Shown here: piece by piece, positions 49,201-61,425 of the stretch
Numbering within the stretch: position 1 is the first letter of the stretch
Layout of the letters: each line of letters begins with the position of its first letter
Source: Pagrus major
Taxonomy: Eukaryota; Chordata; Actinopteri; Spariformes; Sparidae
Assembly (NCBI RefSeq): GCF_040436345.1
Contig: NC_133225.1
Location: 26,950,040-27,014,039 of the forward strand
Direction: 5' to 3'
Length of the DNA: 64,000 nucleotides
Notes under the pieces: generated by a model
What the model saw: only the letters and a program-made list of their open reading frames with translations
Databases searched by the model: none
What the model was told of the DNA's origin: nothing
Made by a program: the position numbers and the translations under genes

Positions 49201-51872
49201 TGATGTGGAGATGATCTGAACAATCTACCTTTTTAGTGGAGTCCATCTTCAGGATGGAGCCGAAGACGGACGTCAGCTTTGCCCTCATCTCCTCCAAGCG
49301 AGAGAAGCTGTCGGTGGCGTAGGCCCAGAGGATCCACTGCCGGGTGGGGACGGTGTCCATCTGAGGGAGGGCTGGGGGAGGCAGTGCGCTCACTCCTGGC
49401 ATGACGAAGCGCTTGTAAGTGGCCATGAAGCGCACGCAGCAATTGATCCATGCCGCCGTGTGCTGCTCCACCAGGTAGGAGCGCAGGCGGGCGGCACTGT
49501 TGCCCAGTGTCCCTCCCCTCATCTGAGCCAGCACCCTCTTGTCGCAAGACAACCTACAGAACAGATGGGATAATATTTATGTAATATAATATATAATATT
49601 ATAAAAACCCATGTGTAATTCATTTGTTTGTTTCAGTGTGAGCAACATGTATAGTTTGTGATTTACCTGTAGGTGAGCACAGCAGGAAACTGCCTCCTGT
49701 ACTCCTCCTCCAGCTGGGAAAGAATGCTGCCCGCCCAAGAGGCCAGCTTCTTTCCGCAGCGACGGCATTCGAGATACTCAGTGCCCATGTAGTACCAGCC
49801 GTCGCAGTCCAGCACCTTGCGGACGGTCTTATATAGGCCGCACCCCGACATCCTGTGGGTACACACCGGGCACTTGATGTGGCACTGCCACATCTTGTAA
49901 GGTACCCACAAGAAGAAGGGCCGCTGGAAGAATGCGTCGGGCGCCGCAGGAGGCTGGTAATATACTCGTCTGGGGCCAGGAGGGTAGTTCCAGAGCTGCA
50001 GCTCGGTATTCAGCACCATTCGCCCCGTCCGATCAATGCTGAGAAGCGCATGGCTCACCCAGCCTTGCTGCACCTGCGGCAGTGTGGACTTCCAGCCCTC
50101 TGGAAGCAGAACCTGAAATTACACACATATACCAAGACACAGAGATTAATATAACAATAATAATAATTAACTTTATTTATATAGCACTTTTTAAAAACAC
50201 AGTTTACAAAGTGCTTTAACAGAACAAAGCAGAAGGAAGTGGAATAAAACAGTGTAAAATTGCAAAGGACAAATGAAATCAATGGCATTTATAGCTTTAG
50301 AAACCAATAATTGAAGAACAGAAATAATGATAACAATAAATAAAATAACTAAAATTGAGACATGGAATAAATAAAATACATACAACAAATAATTTAATAT
50401 AATAAACTAAAAACGTAGGAGTAAAAGTAAAAGGATGACATCACATAAGGGCAAGTCTATAAAAATGGGTTTTAAGAAGTGATTCAAAAGAAGTTATATA
50501 ATGTGTATGTATGTGTATATAATATATACACATACATACATACATTCCACGACATTATAACTCCTCTTTGGCAATAACTGATACATTCATTATTTTAACA
50601 GATTACTTCAGCAGGCCGCGGCCCAGTTGCAGGTCTCTGTCTTGGAGCTGGTACTGGGGCTGGTGCTGATGCTGCTGGGGGTGCTGATGCTAAGATACAA
50701 AAAAGACAAAAGACATGTGACAGGTGGACACATTAAAATGTTTTCACCTGGCATTGTGCATTATTCATTTATTACATTACATTCAAAGTTGTTGTGAAGA
50801 TTATTGTGATGTAATTACCTGAACAAATGCCCTGCTCCACTTCCACAGCAGCTGCCACCAGCTCCAGGTCATCATCCTCTTCTGAAGAGAGACCTGAACA
50901 CACACACACACAAGCGCACACACAGAAAACATCACAAATTATTCCAAATAAACTCTGGCTTTTCTGTCTATATCATAACATCTGCACACAAAGCAATGTC
51001 GGTCAGCTGATAAGAAAGGCTACGTACTGGTGATGACTTTAATCCGTTTCGCCTTCCTCGGTGAAGGCGCGGATGCCCTGGGGGGTGGTGCGGTAGAAGA
51101 GGAGGTGGCTGTGGAGGAAGGCGGGCCTGAAGATGCTGAGGCGGCTCTCTTTTTCTGGTCCCTCCTCAGCACATATTTCTTGAGGTGGTCCATTTTCGAG
51201 CCCACGGACTGCACCTGGGCCTTCCTCAGCCACATCCTGTAACTGTGGATGGATGCGCAAGGTTAGAGTAAATGAGGAAACAGCATTAACCTTACACCAG
51301 TGTTTAGTTAAGACTCAGTCTCTGACTCACCTCTGCACAATAGGGTCTGCCGACTCATAAAACTCCCGATAGGTGAGCTTGGTGTGCTCCCCAAAACCCA
51401 CCAGCCTGTCATTCTGCTCACCAGCAGTGGAGGCCGAGAGGGAGCCATCAGCCATCCTCCTCTGCTGGATCGCAGACATGACTTTGGGGAACAGCCTGAC
51501 GTACCGGGACAGGGCGTCTTTGTTCAGCATGATGGGTGTTGTGGTGGTGTCACCCGACTCACGCTCGTCCTGGTGGCCAGCCATGATCATGGTTGTATAC
51601 CCCATGTCATGACTTAGCAGCCAGTGGAAAGTCTGCCCCCTGTACTTCCCAAACTGGATGCCATGCTGACTGAGAACCAGTTTGGTGTCACTGGTGTCTC
51701 CCTCAGCAGACAGGACTAAGGCAGTCGCCTCACTCAGCACGGCGGCCGTGCCCTTCGGCTGGTAGGACCGGACTCCCTGGTGCTGGCGGATGAACGCTTC
51801 GGCCTCGGGAGAAGCCTTCAACACCAGCTCATCTGAACCGGCCTGCAGACGAAAGTCTGGTATGTAGTCCAT
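46234..51872 (-). pseudogene. Twelve-exon transposase-like gene (Cys-rich domain plus RNase-H-like core)
   Basis: Exons on -: 51331-51872, 51028-51236, 50819-50893, 50607-50689, 49667-50112, 49229-49553, 48304-49072, 48007-48219, about 47652-47907, 47356-47624, 46977-47219 and 46234-46839. Phases agree wherever tested. Exon 5 has a zinc-type CPVC..C and CRRCGKK set after WVPYKMWQCHIK, similar to DUF6729. Exons 6-7 give KMDSTKK, YVDQDCC and VRLDV-stop-HFMRRL, Asp motifs like those of Mutator/KDZ-type cores. The last exon has CSLCKQPKTKHFGHSRFH, a Cys/His motif. Lesions: TGA at 48791 (Trp expected), TAG at 48440 (Gln in the fragment at 42.36 kb) and a one-base loss near 46295 before TVEQWLEEKRREEG. 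Exon 9 has no clear donor. An acceptor before the ATG implies an upstream 5' exon. Confidence 0.7.
50150..50600. repeat. Intron with inverted L2-like tail and (TGTA)n
   Basis: ACTTTATTTATATAGCAC near 50170 is the reverse of a common L2-type 3' tail. A TATGTG/CATA tract lies near 50500-50545. Both sit in the intron between exons 4 and 5 of the transposase-like gene. Confidence 0.5.
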
Positions 51873-52169
51873 CTGTACACCAAAAACAACCAGCAGTTAG
51901 ACCCGAGAAGCCAAGTGATAACACAGAACTGTAAACATGAATACTAATGTACAATGTGGCTATCAAGTGATTTTTAAAACAATGACAGCACATCTGCCTC
52001 ATCTACATTGGCAACACTGCTTAAATGCTAATAAAAATGCACCTTGAATTACTGTAAATATAACTACAAAATACACTCAAAATGGAACAGAAAGCAGACT
52101 GTAACACTAGTTACATGTTAATACACATTTTAGAAGTGTACACATATGAAATTTGAAAACTGCAGGCCC

Positions 52170-52551
52170 TATAGTATATACTTATATACAGACAGAGATG
52201 CACTTTCTCCTACAGTGTAAAACATTCAACGAAACCAGGAACATTTATTTTAATAAATTCAATTCGGTTATCTCAGATTTCAAAGAGCTGAACGACATCT
52301 CAACATTAAAAATACTCCTGGGAGAGGGAGATAGGGCATACCTTGCTGCCCAATATGTGTCAACATGCCACAACCTAACACACGCACGCACTCACACACG
52401 CACACTGTATATATAATTAATGTAAATCAATCTTGGTGTTGTGTTTGTGTTGTTATTTGTTGTGTTCTGTCCAAATGTTTGGACATATGCTTTGGCAAAA
52501 TTGTTGTTGAACTTTCATGCCAATAAAGCCCCTTTTGAATTTGAATTTGAG
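52170..52551 (+). pseudogene. L2-like LINE 3' end, truncated
   Basis: Encodes EMHFLLQCKTFNETRN, then LLGEGDRAYLAAQYVSTCH, the C-terminal tail of fish LINE ORF2 proteins after the reverse transcriptase. A 3' UTR ends in AATAAAGCCCC and TTTGAATTTGAATTTGA short tandem repeats, which is typical of L2/CR1-like elements. The reverse transcriptase itself is missing (5' truncation). Confidence 0.75.
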
Positions 52552-52574
52552 TGACACACACACACGCACGCACG

Positions 52575-52605
<31 letters not shown>

Positions 52606-52810
52606 CCAGGCACACACAGGCAGGCACACGGACTGTATACTGTATACATAATTAATGTAAATCAATCTTAATGTTGTGTTAATGTTCATATTATTGTTTA
52701 TTGTGTTCTGTCCGAATATTTGTACAAATTGTATTTTGAGGCGTTGGCAACATTGTTATTGAAACTTTCATGCCAATAAAGCCCCTTTGAATTGAATTGA
52801 ATTGAAAAAT
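52552..52810 (+). repeat. CA/GCAG simple repeat and a second L2-like tail
   Basis: An ACGC/AGGC tandem run at about 52555-52625 is followed by a second copy of the same 3' UTR (ACTTTCATGCCAATAAAGCC) ending in TTGAA repeats near 52805. It is a separate truncated insertion or a duplication of the first tail. Confidence 0.7.
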
Positions 52811-53136
52811 AGGACTGTCAATGTAATGAAAAAAATATTTGAATTGGACATAAATTGTACTGTAACTCTGGTTACATGTTAATACACATTGTAGATGTCG
52901 ACGCATTTGCAATTTGAAAAATGCACCATGACTTGAATGAATGAAATCAATGAAAAAAAATATACAGTACAGTACAATGCGCCGTGAATGACTGTAACTC
53001 CACATTTTAATCAATGGCTCGCTAGTCGCTAGCTACAGTACACCACTGCAATTTGAAAAATGCGCCGTGAATTACTGTAATTAAAAACTTACTTACAAAA
53101 AACTTACAACATCATTTTCAATAGCTCGTCGCTAAC

Positions 53137-53290
53137 ACGGATGCCGGAGCACGACGCAGAAATTCAGCCGAATTCAGCACAGAGCAGACAGGAAGTCAGA
53201 CACAAAACAACAACATGACATCCGGTTAATTTTCAAAATAAAACACTCCGTGTTGATGCCAGCACAAAAACCTCAAAAAAGAGACAAATA
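53137..53290. repeat. Paralogous empty site of the 29.84 kb foldback element
   Basis: Reads GGATGCCGGAGCACG, TTCAGCACAGAGCAGAC and AATTTTCAAAATAAAACACT in order, matching 29.79-29.84 joined to 30.49-30.61 kb without the 652 bp insertion. Confidence 0.75.
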
Positions 53291-54990
53291 CAAGCTAATA
53301 GGATTTTGTACACTGTGTCGGAGAAAATAGCCGCCAACAGGCCTCGTACTCTGGTTCTCTGAGGTTATTTTTCAGGCTTAGATTTTCAGTTTTCGCCATC
53401 TGTCATCAACTGTATTGTTACATATTTAGATTCTTGCAGAAAGGTGTGTGTGTATGGTGTCCTGAATGGTAAAAATTGGACTTGTATGTGGTGTTCACGG
53501 GACACATGCAGTCGTTTCGTTTCATTGAGAAGATGTCACTTTGGGCTCTGGGTAATTGTAAACAGGATGAATTGTGACCAGCGTATCAACCCATAATTCA
53601 AATTATCATTAGTTTCAGTCCTACACACTGTGTTTGTGAGGTGCACAAGGTCGCCGGTTCGCGTCCGCCTGGGACAGATAGGAGGAACGCTTCAACATGA
53701 GGAAACTACATGAGTGACAACTTACAATCAGTTAAATTGACAAATAGCTCAGACTTAATACATATTGTGTCAGAAAGATATAAATGTCAGTCAAAATAAC
53801 ACAAATTGAATCAAATTGACGTATCTCACACTAGATGTCGTGAACTGAGTCAAAATGACGTAAATCTCAAATTAAACTAAAATTATTAAACTAAATTATA
53901 ACATGAGAGTAATGGAATGTAAAATATCTCATTTCATATGTACAATGTTTGTCCATATAATACTGTATGTACTAAATACAGTATAAGAGCAAACACTAAA
54001 AACGGTGGACGTGAGTCGACTATAGCCTATGTCCAAAATATATCCCAATATGACATTACACATGAAAGATTAATCTGTGTTTATCATAAAAAAGTGAAGA
54101 GCTTGAAAGTTCTGATAAGATGATTTAATGATGTTGTAATTCACACAAGCTGAGTTCTGTCATTAATGTTAATAACTGCTGACATGTTTATGTTATGTTT
54201 GAGCACTCACTAATGGACAGTTTTGTCTGTTAAACCTTTAAAGTGTGTCAGCAGGAGTACAAGACATCCGTGATGTTGAGTGTTAGTCACTAGGTTGTAG
54301 TTAAGTGCCATGTTCACATGTCAGAAATAATAATGCTTCCAAACAAAGTTCAGTTTGCAGACAGTTTCTTTTATTTCACACATTTGTATTTCATTGTACT
54401 GTACTCGACCTGCTCGTGAAGCGTTCAGTGAAGTTATTGTTATAACTGAGACACGTTTGTCTCACTTGTTGGGTGCAGTACCGCCACCCGCCGCGGGGGC
54501 GCTGCTGCCCTGCAGAAGTGAGAAGCAGCCACAGCAGAGAGATTAACTTTGTCACTATCTGAAAGTCTTTATCCTGAATGGTAAAAGGTGGGACCAGTAA
54601 AACATGCACTCAGTTCGTTTCGCAGATATTGTGAAGATGTCACTTTGGGCTCTGGGTAACTGCATTTCTCACTATTTTCAGAATGTATAAAAACCACACA
54701 AGTCATAATTGCTGACCAGCACATCAACCCATAATTAAAATTAGAATTAGTTTCAGTCCAACTCCATCTCAGCTAACTAAAACAGTAAATTCCTGCTTTT
54801 GCAATATAATAACAGTTACATATTATCTTAAACCTTTTACGAAGACTCTTTTGTATTTATTCTGTCTCAGTTAAACTGCTTTACAACCCCTGAGGGTGTC
54901 TCCATTTTTGTCCAGGCCGGGGCTCGAACCAATGACCTTCTGCTCTGCTCAGTTATACAGGAGTAGACCCTGTATTTGTTGTTTGAGGAC
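53290..54990. repeat. Duplicated block, copy 2
   Basis: Shares three segments with 41.40-42.15 kb in a different order. It also has an internal direct repeat: GAAGATGTCACTTTGGGCTC occurs near 53528 and near 54632. A 61-residue frame at 53938 has no domain and is not counted. Confidence 0.55.
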
Positions 54991-55193
54991 AGACAGCCAA
55001 GCAAATAACTCAATTTAGTCAAATTTCCAGAATCCCCCGCTTTGGGAGTCCAATAGGAGAGGCAAGAAGACTTGTTCCAATTTTATTTTAAGAGAATCCG
55101 CTTCTAGTCAGACATATTACTGGTAGGTCTGACCGCCTCCTCCCAAAGAAGAGTAAACATTGCGGGGGATTAAAAAAAAAAGAAAAAAACATG

Positions 55194-55266
55194 TGCCCCG
55201 TGTGAGGCTCGAACTCACGACCTTCAGATTATGAGACTGACGCGCTGCCTACTGCGCCAACGAGGC
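55194..55266 (-). tRNA. tRNA-Met (CAT), elongator type
   Basis: The 73 nt on - fold as a complete cloverleaf. The acceptor stem GCCTCGT pairs with ACGGGGC with one wobble, the anticodon CAT lies at 55231-55233 (reverse of ATG), and the T-arm reads GAGTTCGAGCCTC. Internal A and B boxes are present, and a run of seven T on - follows just downstream (55183-55189), serving as the RNA polymerase III terminator. There is no intron. The arms look intact, so it may be functional. It carries methionine to the ribosome at internal codons. Confidence 0.95.
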
Positions 55267-55740
55267 TCTGTTACGTCAAGGCAAATCGACCCATTTTGAA
55301 GCTAAACCAGGTGATGTTGTGATTTGTCGTCTTTTATTTTTAATTTCTTCATAAAGTATGGTCTAACAAATTAATCATGTGAGAGCCAATCGGGTTGCAT
55401 ATCACTACCAAGAATTCTACCAAGATTTGACCAGTTACAGGCCGCCTCACTACCGGGAGTTTGTGGTGACCAATCAGCTGTTGATGTGCTTCACCTACAG
55501 TAATTAGTGCTAATCCTAGCGAGCTAATTTCACATGGTTGCTGACTGAATCTTAAAAGGAACGTCATTAGCTAAATCACGAACAATTCATTATTCAATCC
55601 ATTCATAACCAGCTAAGTGATGTTTAAAATCATGATGTTTTAGCCAGTTCATTAGTGGTGACTGATGGGCCTGTCAGGTGATAGGTGAGTGATCAACAGG
55701 TCTGGCAGCTGATTGGTCGAGACGCGGTCCAGGAGGCGTC
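55267..55740. other. Gene-free stretch
   Basis: Nothing recognisable. Open frames are short and without splice or domain support. Confidence 0.4.
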
Positions 55741-55749
55741 AACATGCCG

Positions 55750-55898
55750 TAGAGACAGTTTAACACTTTACCTCTAACTTCAACCTGAGTTAGACCGAAG
55801 ATCTGCTGCTGTTTTCCCCTTCAGCTGGATTTAAACGTGTAGGCCGAGTGCTTTGTGCTTTTTAACGTTTTAACTTGGATTTCCAGACACTGTTTGGT
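55750..55898 (+). other. Possible 5' non-coding exon of the 62.6 kb gene
   Basis: Sequence ending CCAGACACTGTTTG followed by a good donor gtaagttt near 55898. The next + exon with a clear acceptor and start codon lies at 62566. The link is inferred from position only. Confidence 0.25.
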
Positions 55899-56454
55899 AA
55901 GTTTAATGTTGCATGTTGCTCATCATAGTTTACAGCTGAATGTGCAGCTCAACTTTTGCAGCTTACAACAGTTTACAGCAGCCATCACCAAGCTTTGATC
56001 AACACACGAGAGAAGATGAAGTATTTCACAAAAATAATTATTTCATTAACAGAGCAATTCTTTGTGAACGTGAATTAATAATTCATCTACATATACGTAA
56101 CCATTTGTAAACTTGCATATTTGTCAATATATGCCAACACAAGTTACAATTCCTTGTCATTGACGCGATATGTGTACGTTGTTGTTGTTGTTGTATCGAA
56201 GTCTGTCCATCAGACATATAATGTTGTCCTCCTGTTTAAAGTGTGTCCCCTGCAATGCCACCCAGTCCTGCAGGATAAGTTCAGAGGATAACGCAGGCTA
56301 CATATCGATGTGAAACAAATAAAAATAGGTCGGAAATAAAGAATAACGTAATTTAACTCTCTCGTTTTTATCAGTTCTTATACTTAGTAGTAGTTTTGAG
56401 TAGTTTCAAACTTAATTACAGATTGAAAAGTAAACACTTTTTTTTATTTATTTT

Positions 56455-56653
56455 TCCAAGCTAGAAATTGCATGTTCCCAGAAGGTTCCCAGCACACAGC
56501 CTTGTAACGTTCCCAGAACGTTCCCAGTCATGATGTGGAGTTCCTTAAAGGGTAGGGGCATGCTATTTGGTGACTTTCAGGGAACATTCAGGACGTTCTG
56601 GGGATGTTTAGGGGACCATTGCTACAAGAAGTTCCCTTTAGGTCTCTACAATG
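56455..56653. repeat. GTTCCCAGAACG-type repeat flanking the hAT insertion, left part
   Basis: Contains several TTCCCAGAACGTTCC variants. Similar sequence (CAGAAATTGTATTTTCCCAG) appears right of the hAT element at 61.87 kb, so the hAT inserted into an older tandem or interspersed repeat that spans 56.45-56.65 and 61.84-62.23 kb. Confidence 0.55.
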
Positions 56654-57398
56654 CAGGGCCTAAATCACCATATACATTGGGGGGGACATGTCCCCCCCAA
56701 TATTCAGATATGCTCAAAATGTCCCCCCCCAATATCTATCTGATTAAAAAAAAAAAAAAAAAGTCAGGCAACCACATACACATCCCACTGTCCGAAATAA
56801 TCAATAGCAAAAAAGTCATTTAATCATTATTATAGCTAAACATAAGACATTTTTGATATAGGCTAGTTACTACCGGTTGTAGGATTGCAGTTATGCGTGG
56901 TTTGTCCAGATGGTGTTGCCCGCCGTACAATACCATGTTGACACACCACCCCATCCAGCAGAATTCATTGCTCGACTGCTGTGGGTATGTCAAACCCTCT
57001 CTCTGTTTTTCATTACTTTCAAACATATTTAAAAGTGGAAAATCAGAATGTAGCCTAATATGAATGTTACTAATCGACTATATTAAAGTTGTTGATTATA
57101 TTTTTTGTTAAGTGTTATGAAAATGTAATTTCATGAATGGTCTTGCAAGGAATAGCCTACTAGCTAGCTGGCTAACATTAGCTAACATTCTGACAGGAAT
57201 TCTGAGCTAACTCACTAGTATAATGTTAGGCTACATTCCATTTACAGGTATTAGCTAGTGAACAGCCAGAGCAACTAACATGAGGAGAGGAGAAGTTTCC
57301 CAGCTCCTATATCGAACCATATTATATTTGTAAGAAAACCCACATGAAGTTTGAGTGTCAATCATTTATGTAGCACGTCAATTTCACAGTGAGTCATC

Positions 57399-60300
57399 AT
57401 GAGCAAGAGGAAGAGTGGCAGCGATATAAGACTGTTTTTTGGGCAGCTTCAGAAAAGAAATAAAGTAAGTTCAGAGCAGTGAGAAAATGAGTAATTACCA
57501 TTAATGTCAAGGAGTCAATATAGTATAATCAAATAGGCTTTCTAGTCTATAATTTACTATGTCTAGTCCAGTAATTTTAAGACAAAATGGGGGACAACCT
57601 TGAACAAATTGCAACAGAAGCAAATGCAACTGATTTTATATCCTCAACATGAGGGAAAAAATCCCTGGAGAATCCCATTTCCCAAGTTTCAAAAAAGACC
57701 CAAATATAGTCCATTCGCTAGCCTCATTATTTTCCTCACGTGAATAGGGTAAAATGTTTAACCCGCCTTAGATATCACCATGTAAATTACTGAGTTTATT
57801 ACTTACATTAAGACAAATGAAAAATGTATACAGGCTTTTTGAAATTCGTTGTTAACATGAGCAAACAGTGCATAATCTAATTACTTATGGCTAATTTGCA
57901 TACATAACACTGCTTCTGTTGCAATTTGTTCACCCAACATAACATAACAGTCCAATGTTAAAGTACAGACTCGTGTTGCCCCCCCATATGTAAAACATGT
58001 ATAAATATTAGACTTTCTAGTCTATGGTTTACTAATATTTCATCCATGTTCACTGTGGTGTGTTCAGAGTAAGGACAGAGAGAATGAACAAGAGGATGGT
58101 GACAGGACAGGGAGAGTGTGTGCTGGTGACATGGAGGTGAGTGAGAAAGGAGCTAATATGAATGGTTAAGACCAACTAATGACAACATAACAGTCTAATA
58201 TTAAAGTAAACATATATAAATATTAGACTTTCTAGTGGTTTACTAATATTTCATCCATGTTCACTGTGGTGTGTTCAGAGTAAGGACAGAGAGAATGAAC
58301 AAGAGGATGGTGACAGGACAGGGAGAGTGTGTGCTGGTGACATGGAGGTGAGTGAGAAAGGAGCTAATATGAATGGTGAAGACCAACTAATGACAACCTA
58401 ACAGTCTAATATTAAAGTAAACATATATAAATATTAGACTTTCTAGTGGTTTACTAATATTTCATCCATGTTCACTGTGGTGTGTTCAGAGTAAGGACAG
58501 AGAGAATGAACAAGAGGATGGTGACAGGACAGGGAGAGTGTGTGCTGGTGACATGGAGGTGAGTGAGAAAGGAGCTAATATGAATGGTGAAGACCAACTA
58601 ATGACAACCTAACAGTCTAATATTAAAGTAAACATATATAAATATTAGACTTTCTAGTGGTTTACTAATATTTCATCCATGTTCACTGTGGTGTGTTCAG
58701 AGTAAGGACAGAGAGAATGAACAAGAGGATGGTGACAGGACAGGGAGAGTGTGTGCTGGTGACATGGAGGTGAGTGAGAAAGAAGCTAATATGAATGGTG
58801 AAGACCAACTAATGACAACCTTAACAGTCTAATGTTAATGTTAAGTTAAGATGAGATCATCCTCGTGCATTTCAGATCATACCCATGGAGAGGGAGTTTG
58901 ACAGTGAGAGAGAAAGAGATAGAATGAGCAGCCAGACAGGCGATGATGAGGGCACTGGAGAGGAAGGGAGGGAGCATGGACCTTTCCCAAATCATCCAAA
59001 TGTGAAAGTCATACCGAGTCAAACCCTATCAAATAAAACACTCTACTTTCAGGAGAAGTGGTTTAAAGATCATACATGGCTCCATTACAGCCCCTCTGTA
59101 AAGGGTGTTCTCTGTTACTATTGTGCTAAATACTTTGCAGCACAAAAGTCCAAGCTTGCATCAAAAGCAGATTCAGCATTTGTCAAGACTGGCTTTAACA
59201 ACTGGAAGAAGGCACTGGAGAAATTTAGTGCACATAAAGACAGCCAGTGTCACAAATTAGCTGTGATGACTAGGCTTCAGGAGCCAAAGACTGTTAATGT
59301 GCAACTTTCACGTGAGCTTGAAAGACAGCAGCAACAAGCAAGGAGAAATCTTATGAAGATTGCTGGGGGTGTGCAGTACTTGGCACGGCAAGGTCTGGCT
59401 TTTCAAGGCGATGAGAAGGAGAGTGGGAATTTCAGCCAGCTTCTAAAGTACAAGGCAAAAGGTGATGCAGAGCTGACCAACTGGCTAAAACGTCAGTTTG
59501 ATTTCACCAGTCCCAAAATGCAGAATGAACTGTTGCAGCTGATGGCCAATACAATCATCAAAAAAATTGTGTCAGACATAACATCAATGCCAGTGGTCCA
59601 GTTCGCACTTATCATTGATGGAACCCAGGATGTGTCAGGTGTTGAGCAGGAGTCAATATGTGTGCGCTTTGTAGATGCAGATCTACAACCAAAGGAAGAA
59701 TTCCTGGGACTCTACGAGGTGTTATCAACAACAGGGGAAAATATAGCCAAGGTGGCTTGTGATGTGATGACGCGTCTAGACCTTCCTCTGTCTCAACTCT
59801 GAGGACAAACTTATGATGGTGCCGCAAACATGGCTGGACGATGGCAGGGAGTGCAAGCCATATTAAGGGCACAACAACCACTGGCTGTGTACTGTCACTG
59901 TGGTCCACATTGCGTGAACTTAATTACACAGGCTGCCTGTCTATCATCTCCACTTGTAAGAGATTCAATGGCTCTGGTCCATGAATTGGGGGGCTTCTTT
60001 AACCAATCTGGCAAGTTCAAGTTGGTATTCCAGGAAATTGCCAAATCGGAGCATGGTTTCACCTCATTGAAGCCTCTCTGTCCAACCAGGTGGACTGTTC
60101 GCACCCCTGCCATCCACTCAGTTCTAAGGCAGTATGAGTCAGTGCTGACAGCCCTAGAAGAAATGGCATCAAGCAGCTCATCTGAGACGTCAGCTAAGGC
60201 TAATGGTCTTCATGGAGCATTTCTAAAAGGCAACACTGTGCTCGGCCTTGTAATGGCTGAGGACCTGATGGGGGATCTGGAATGCCTGAACACCTCCCTG

Positions 60301-61050
60301 CAGCATAGGAAACAGACAGTTTCAGGCATGTTGAAAGCTGTGGACCATGTAAAAACAAGCATGCAGGAAAAGCGAACAGAGGAACACTTTGATGTCTTGT
60401 TCTCAAAAGCAACTGCTATGGCAACAAAGTTGGACCTGCAACCAATTCAGATGCCTCATATCCGCAAACCTACAAAGCGTTACACTGGTCAGGCTTCAGC
60501 CCATATCCATCCTGATGCCCAGTCCTTCTACAGAGCCCAATTCTACAACACCTTGGACACAGTGAATACTCAATTCATAGAGAGGTTCGATCAAGCTGGA
60601 TTCCACAAACTTCAGCAGCTTGAAAATGTGCTTCTACAGGGAACCATTGATGAGGTTGTGGACCAGTATCCCGAATTGAATCCACAAGTGCTTCAAGTAC
60701 AGCTGGCCATGTTCGCAGCCAATTACACTTATGAAACAAGCTCAGATGTTGTCAGCATTATGCATGACATGGTGCCGGAAGTCCGAAGTCTGTTCAGCCA
60801 GGTGGAGGCTTTACTAAGGCTCCTGCTCATCGTCCCTGCATCCTCAGCAGAGGCTGAGAGGAGCTTTAGCGCACTACGAAGGCTCAAGACATGGCTCAGA
60901 TCCTCCATGACGCAAAGCAGGCTGAATCATGTTGCTATCTGTCATGTGCACCAGAGGAAGCTGGACGAACTGGACCTGGAAGATATATGCCAATCTTTCA
61001 TCAGTGCCAATGATAGACGCAAAAAGGCGTTTGGGTCCTTTTCTAGGTAG
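57399..61050 (+). pseudogene. hAT transposase (TTF zinc finger, DUF4371, hAT dimer), one stop codon
   Basis: Exon 1 (57399-57464) encodes MSKRKSGSDIRLFFGQLQKR. A 69-nt exon repeated four times follows, and the main exon starts at 58876 (ttcag) and runs to 61050. Domains: a TTF-type zinc finger (WLHYSPSVKGVLCYYCAKYF), a DUF4371 RNase-H-like core with the first Asp in LIIDGTQD and the second in QTYDGAANM, and a C-terminal hAT dimerisation block (IVPASSAEAERSFSALRRLK). The frame is the same on both sides of one TGA at 59800-59802, where family members have Arg before GQ-YDGA. A CGA to TGA change at a CpG would explain it. Everything else reads open, about 720 residues after the first exons. The protein cuts and inserts hAT ends in the nucleus. 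Confidence 0.9.
58006..58850 (+). repeat. Four tandem 211 bp units, each with a complete 69-nt exon
   Basis: Exon copies at 58068-58136, 58279-58347, 58490-58558 and 58701-58769 are each preceded by tgttcag and followed by gtgagt. Spacing is exactly 211 bp. Each exon is 23 codons, phase 0 on both sides (SKDRENEQEDGDRTG through GDME), so any number can be included without breaking frame. The units are almost identical. Confidence 0.92.
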
Positions 61051-61425
61051 AGGAGAGGGGAGAGGTGAGGAGAGGATAGCAGAGAGGAGAGGAGAGAGGA
61101 GAGGAGAGAAGAAAGGATAGGAGAGAGGAGAGGATAGGGGAGAGGATAGGAGAGAGGAGGAGAAGAGAGAGAGAGAGGAGGAGAGGGGAGAGGAGGAGGA
61201 GAGAAGGAGGAGAGGATGTGAGAGGGGAGAGGACAGAGGAGGAGAAGGAGGAGAGAGGAGAGGAGGGGGAGATGATGGAGGAGAGGAGAGAGGAGGAGGA
61301 GAGGGGTGAGTATAGAGGAGGAGAAGAGAGGGTAGAGGAGGAAAGGAGAAGAGGGTAGAGGATAGAGAAGGAGAGAGGACAGGAGGAGGAGGAAAGGAAG
61401 AGGAGAGGAGGACATAAGCACACAT
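61042..61425. repeat. Polypurine (GGAGA)n low-complexity tract
   Basis: About 380 bp of nearly pure purine on + (GAGGAGAGG-type) right after the transposase stop. The long Pro/Ser/Leu frames on - through it are compositional artefacts. Confidence 0.9.

Noticed and set aside
54905..54950. A tRNA-like GGCTCGAACC segment (also near 42058)
   Set aside because: No acceptor stem or anticodon arm can be built. It is part of the shuffled repeat block.
58006..58850. CRISPR-like array of regularly spaced repeats
   Set aside because: The 211 bp units are repeats throughout with no unique spacers, contain exons with splice sites, and lie in a eukaryotic transposon.
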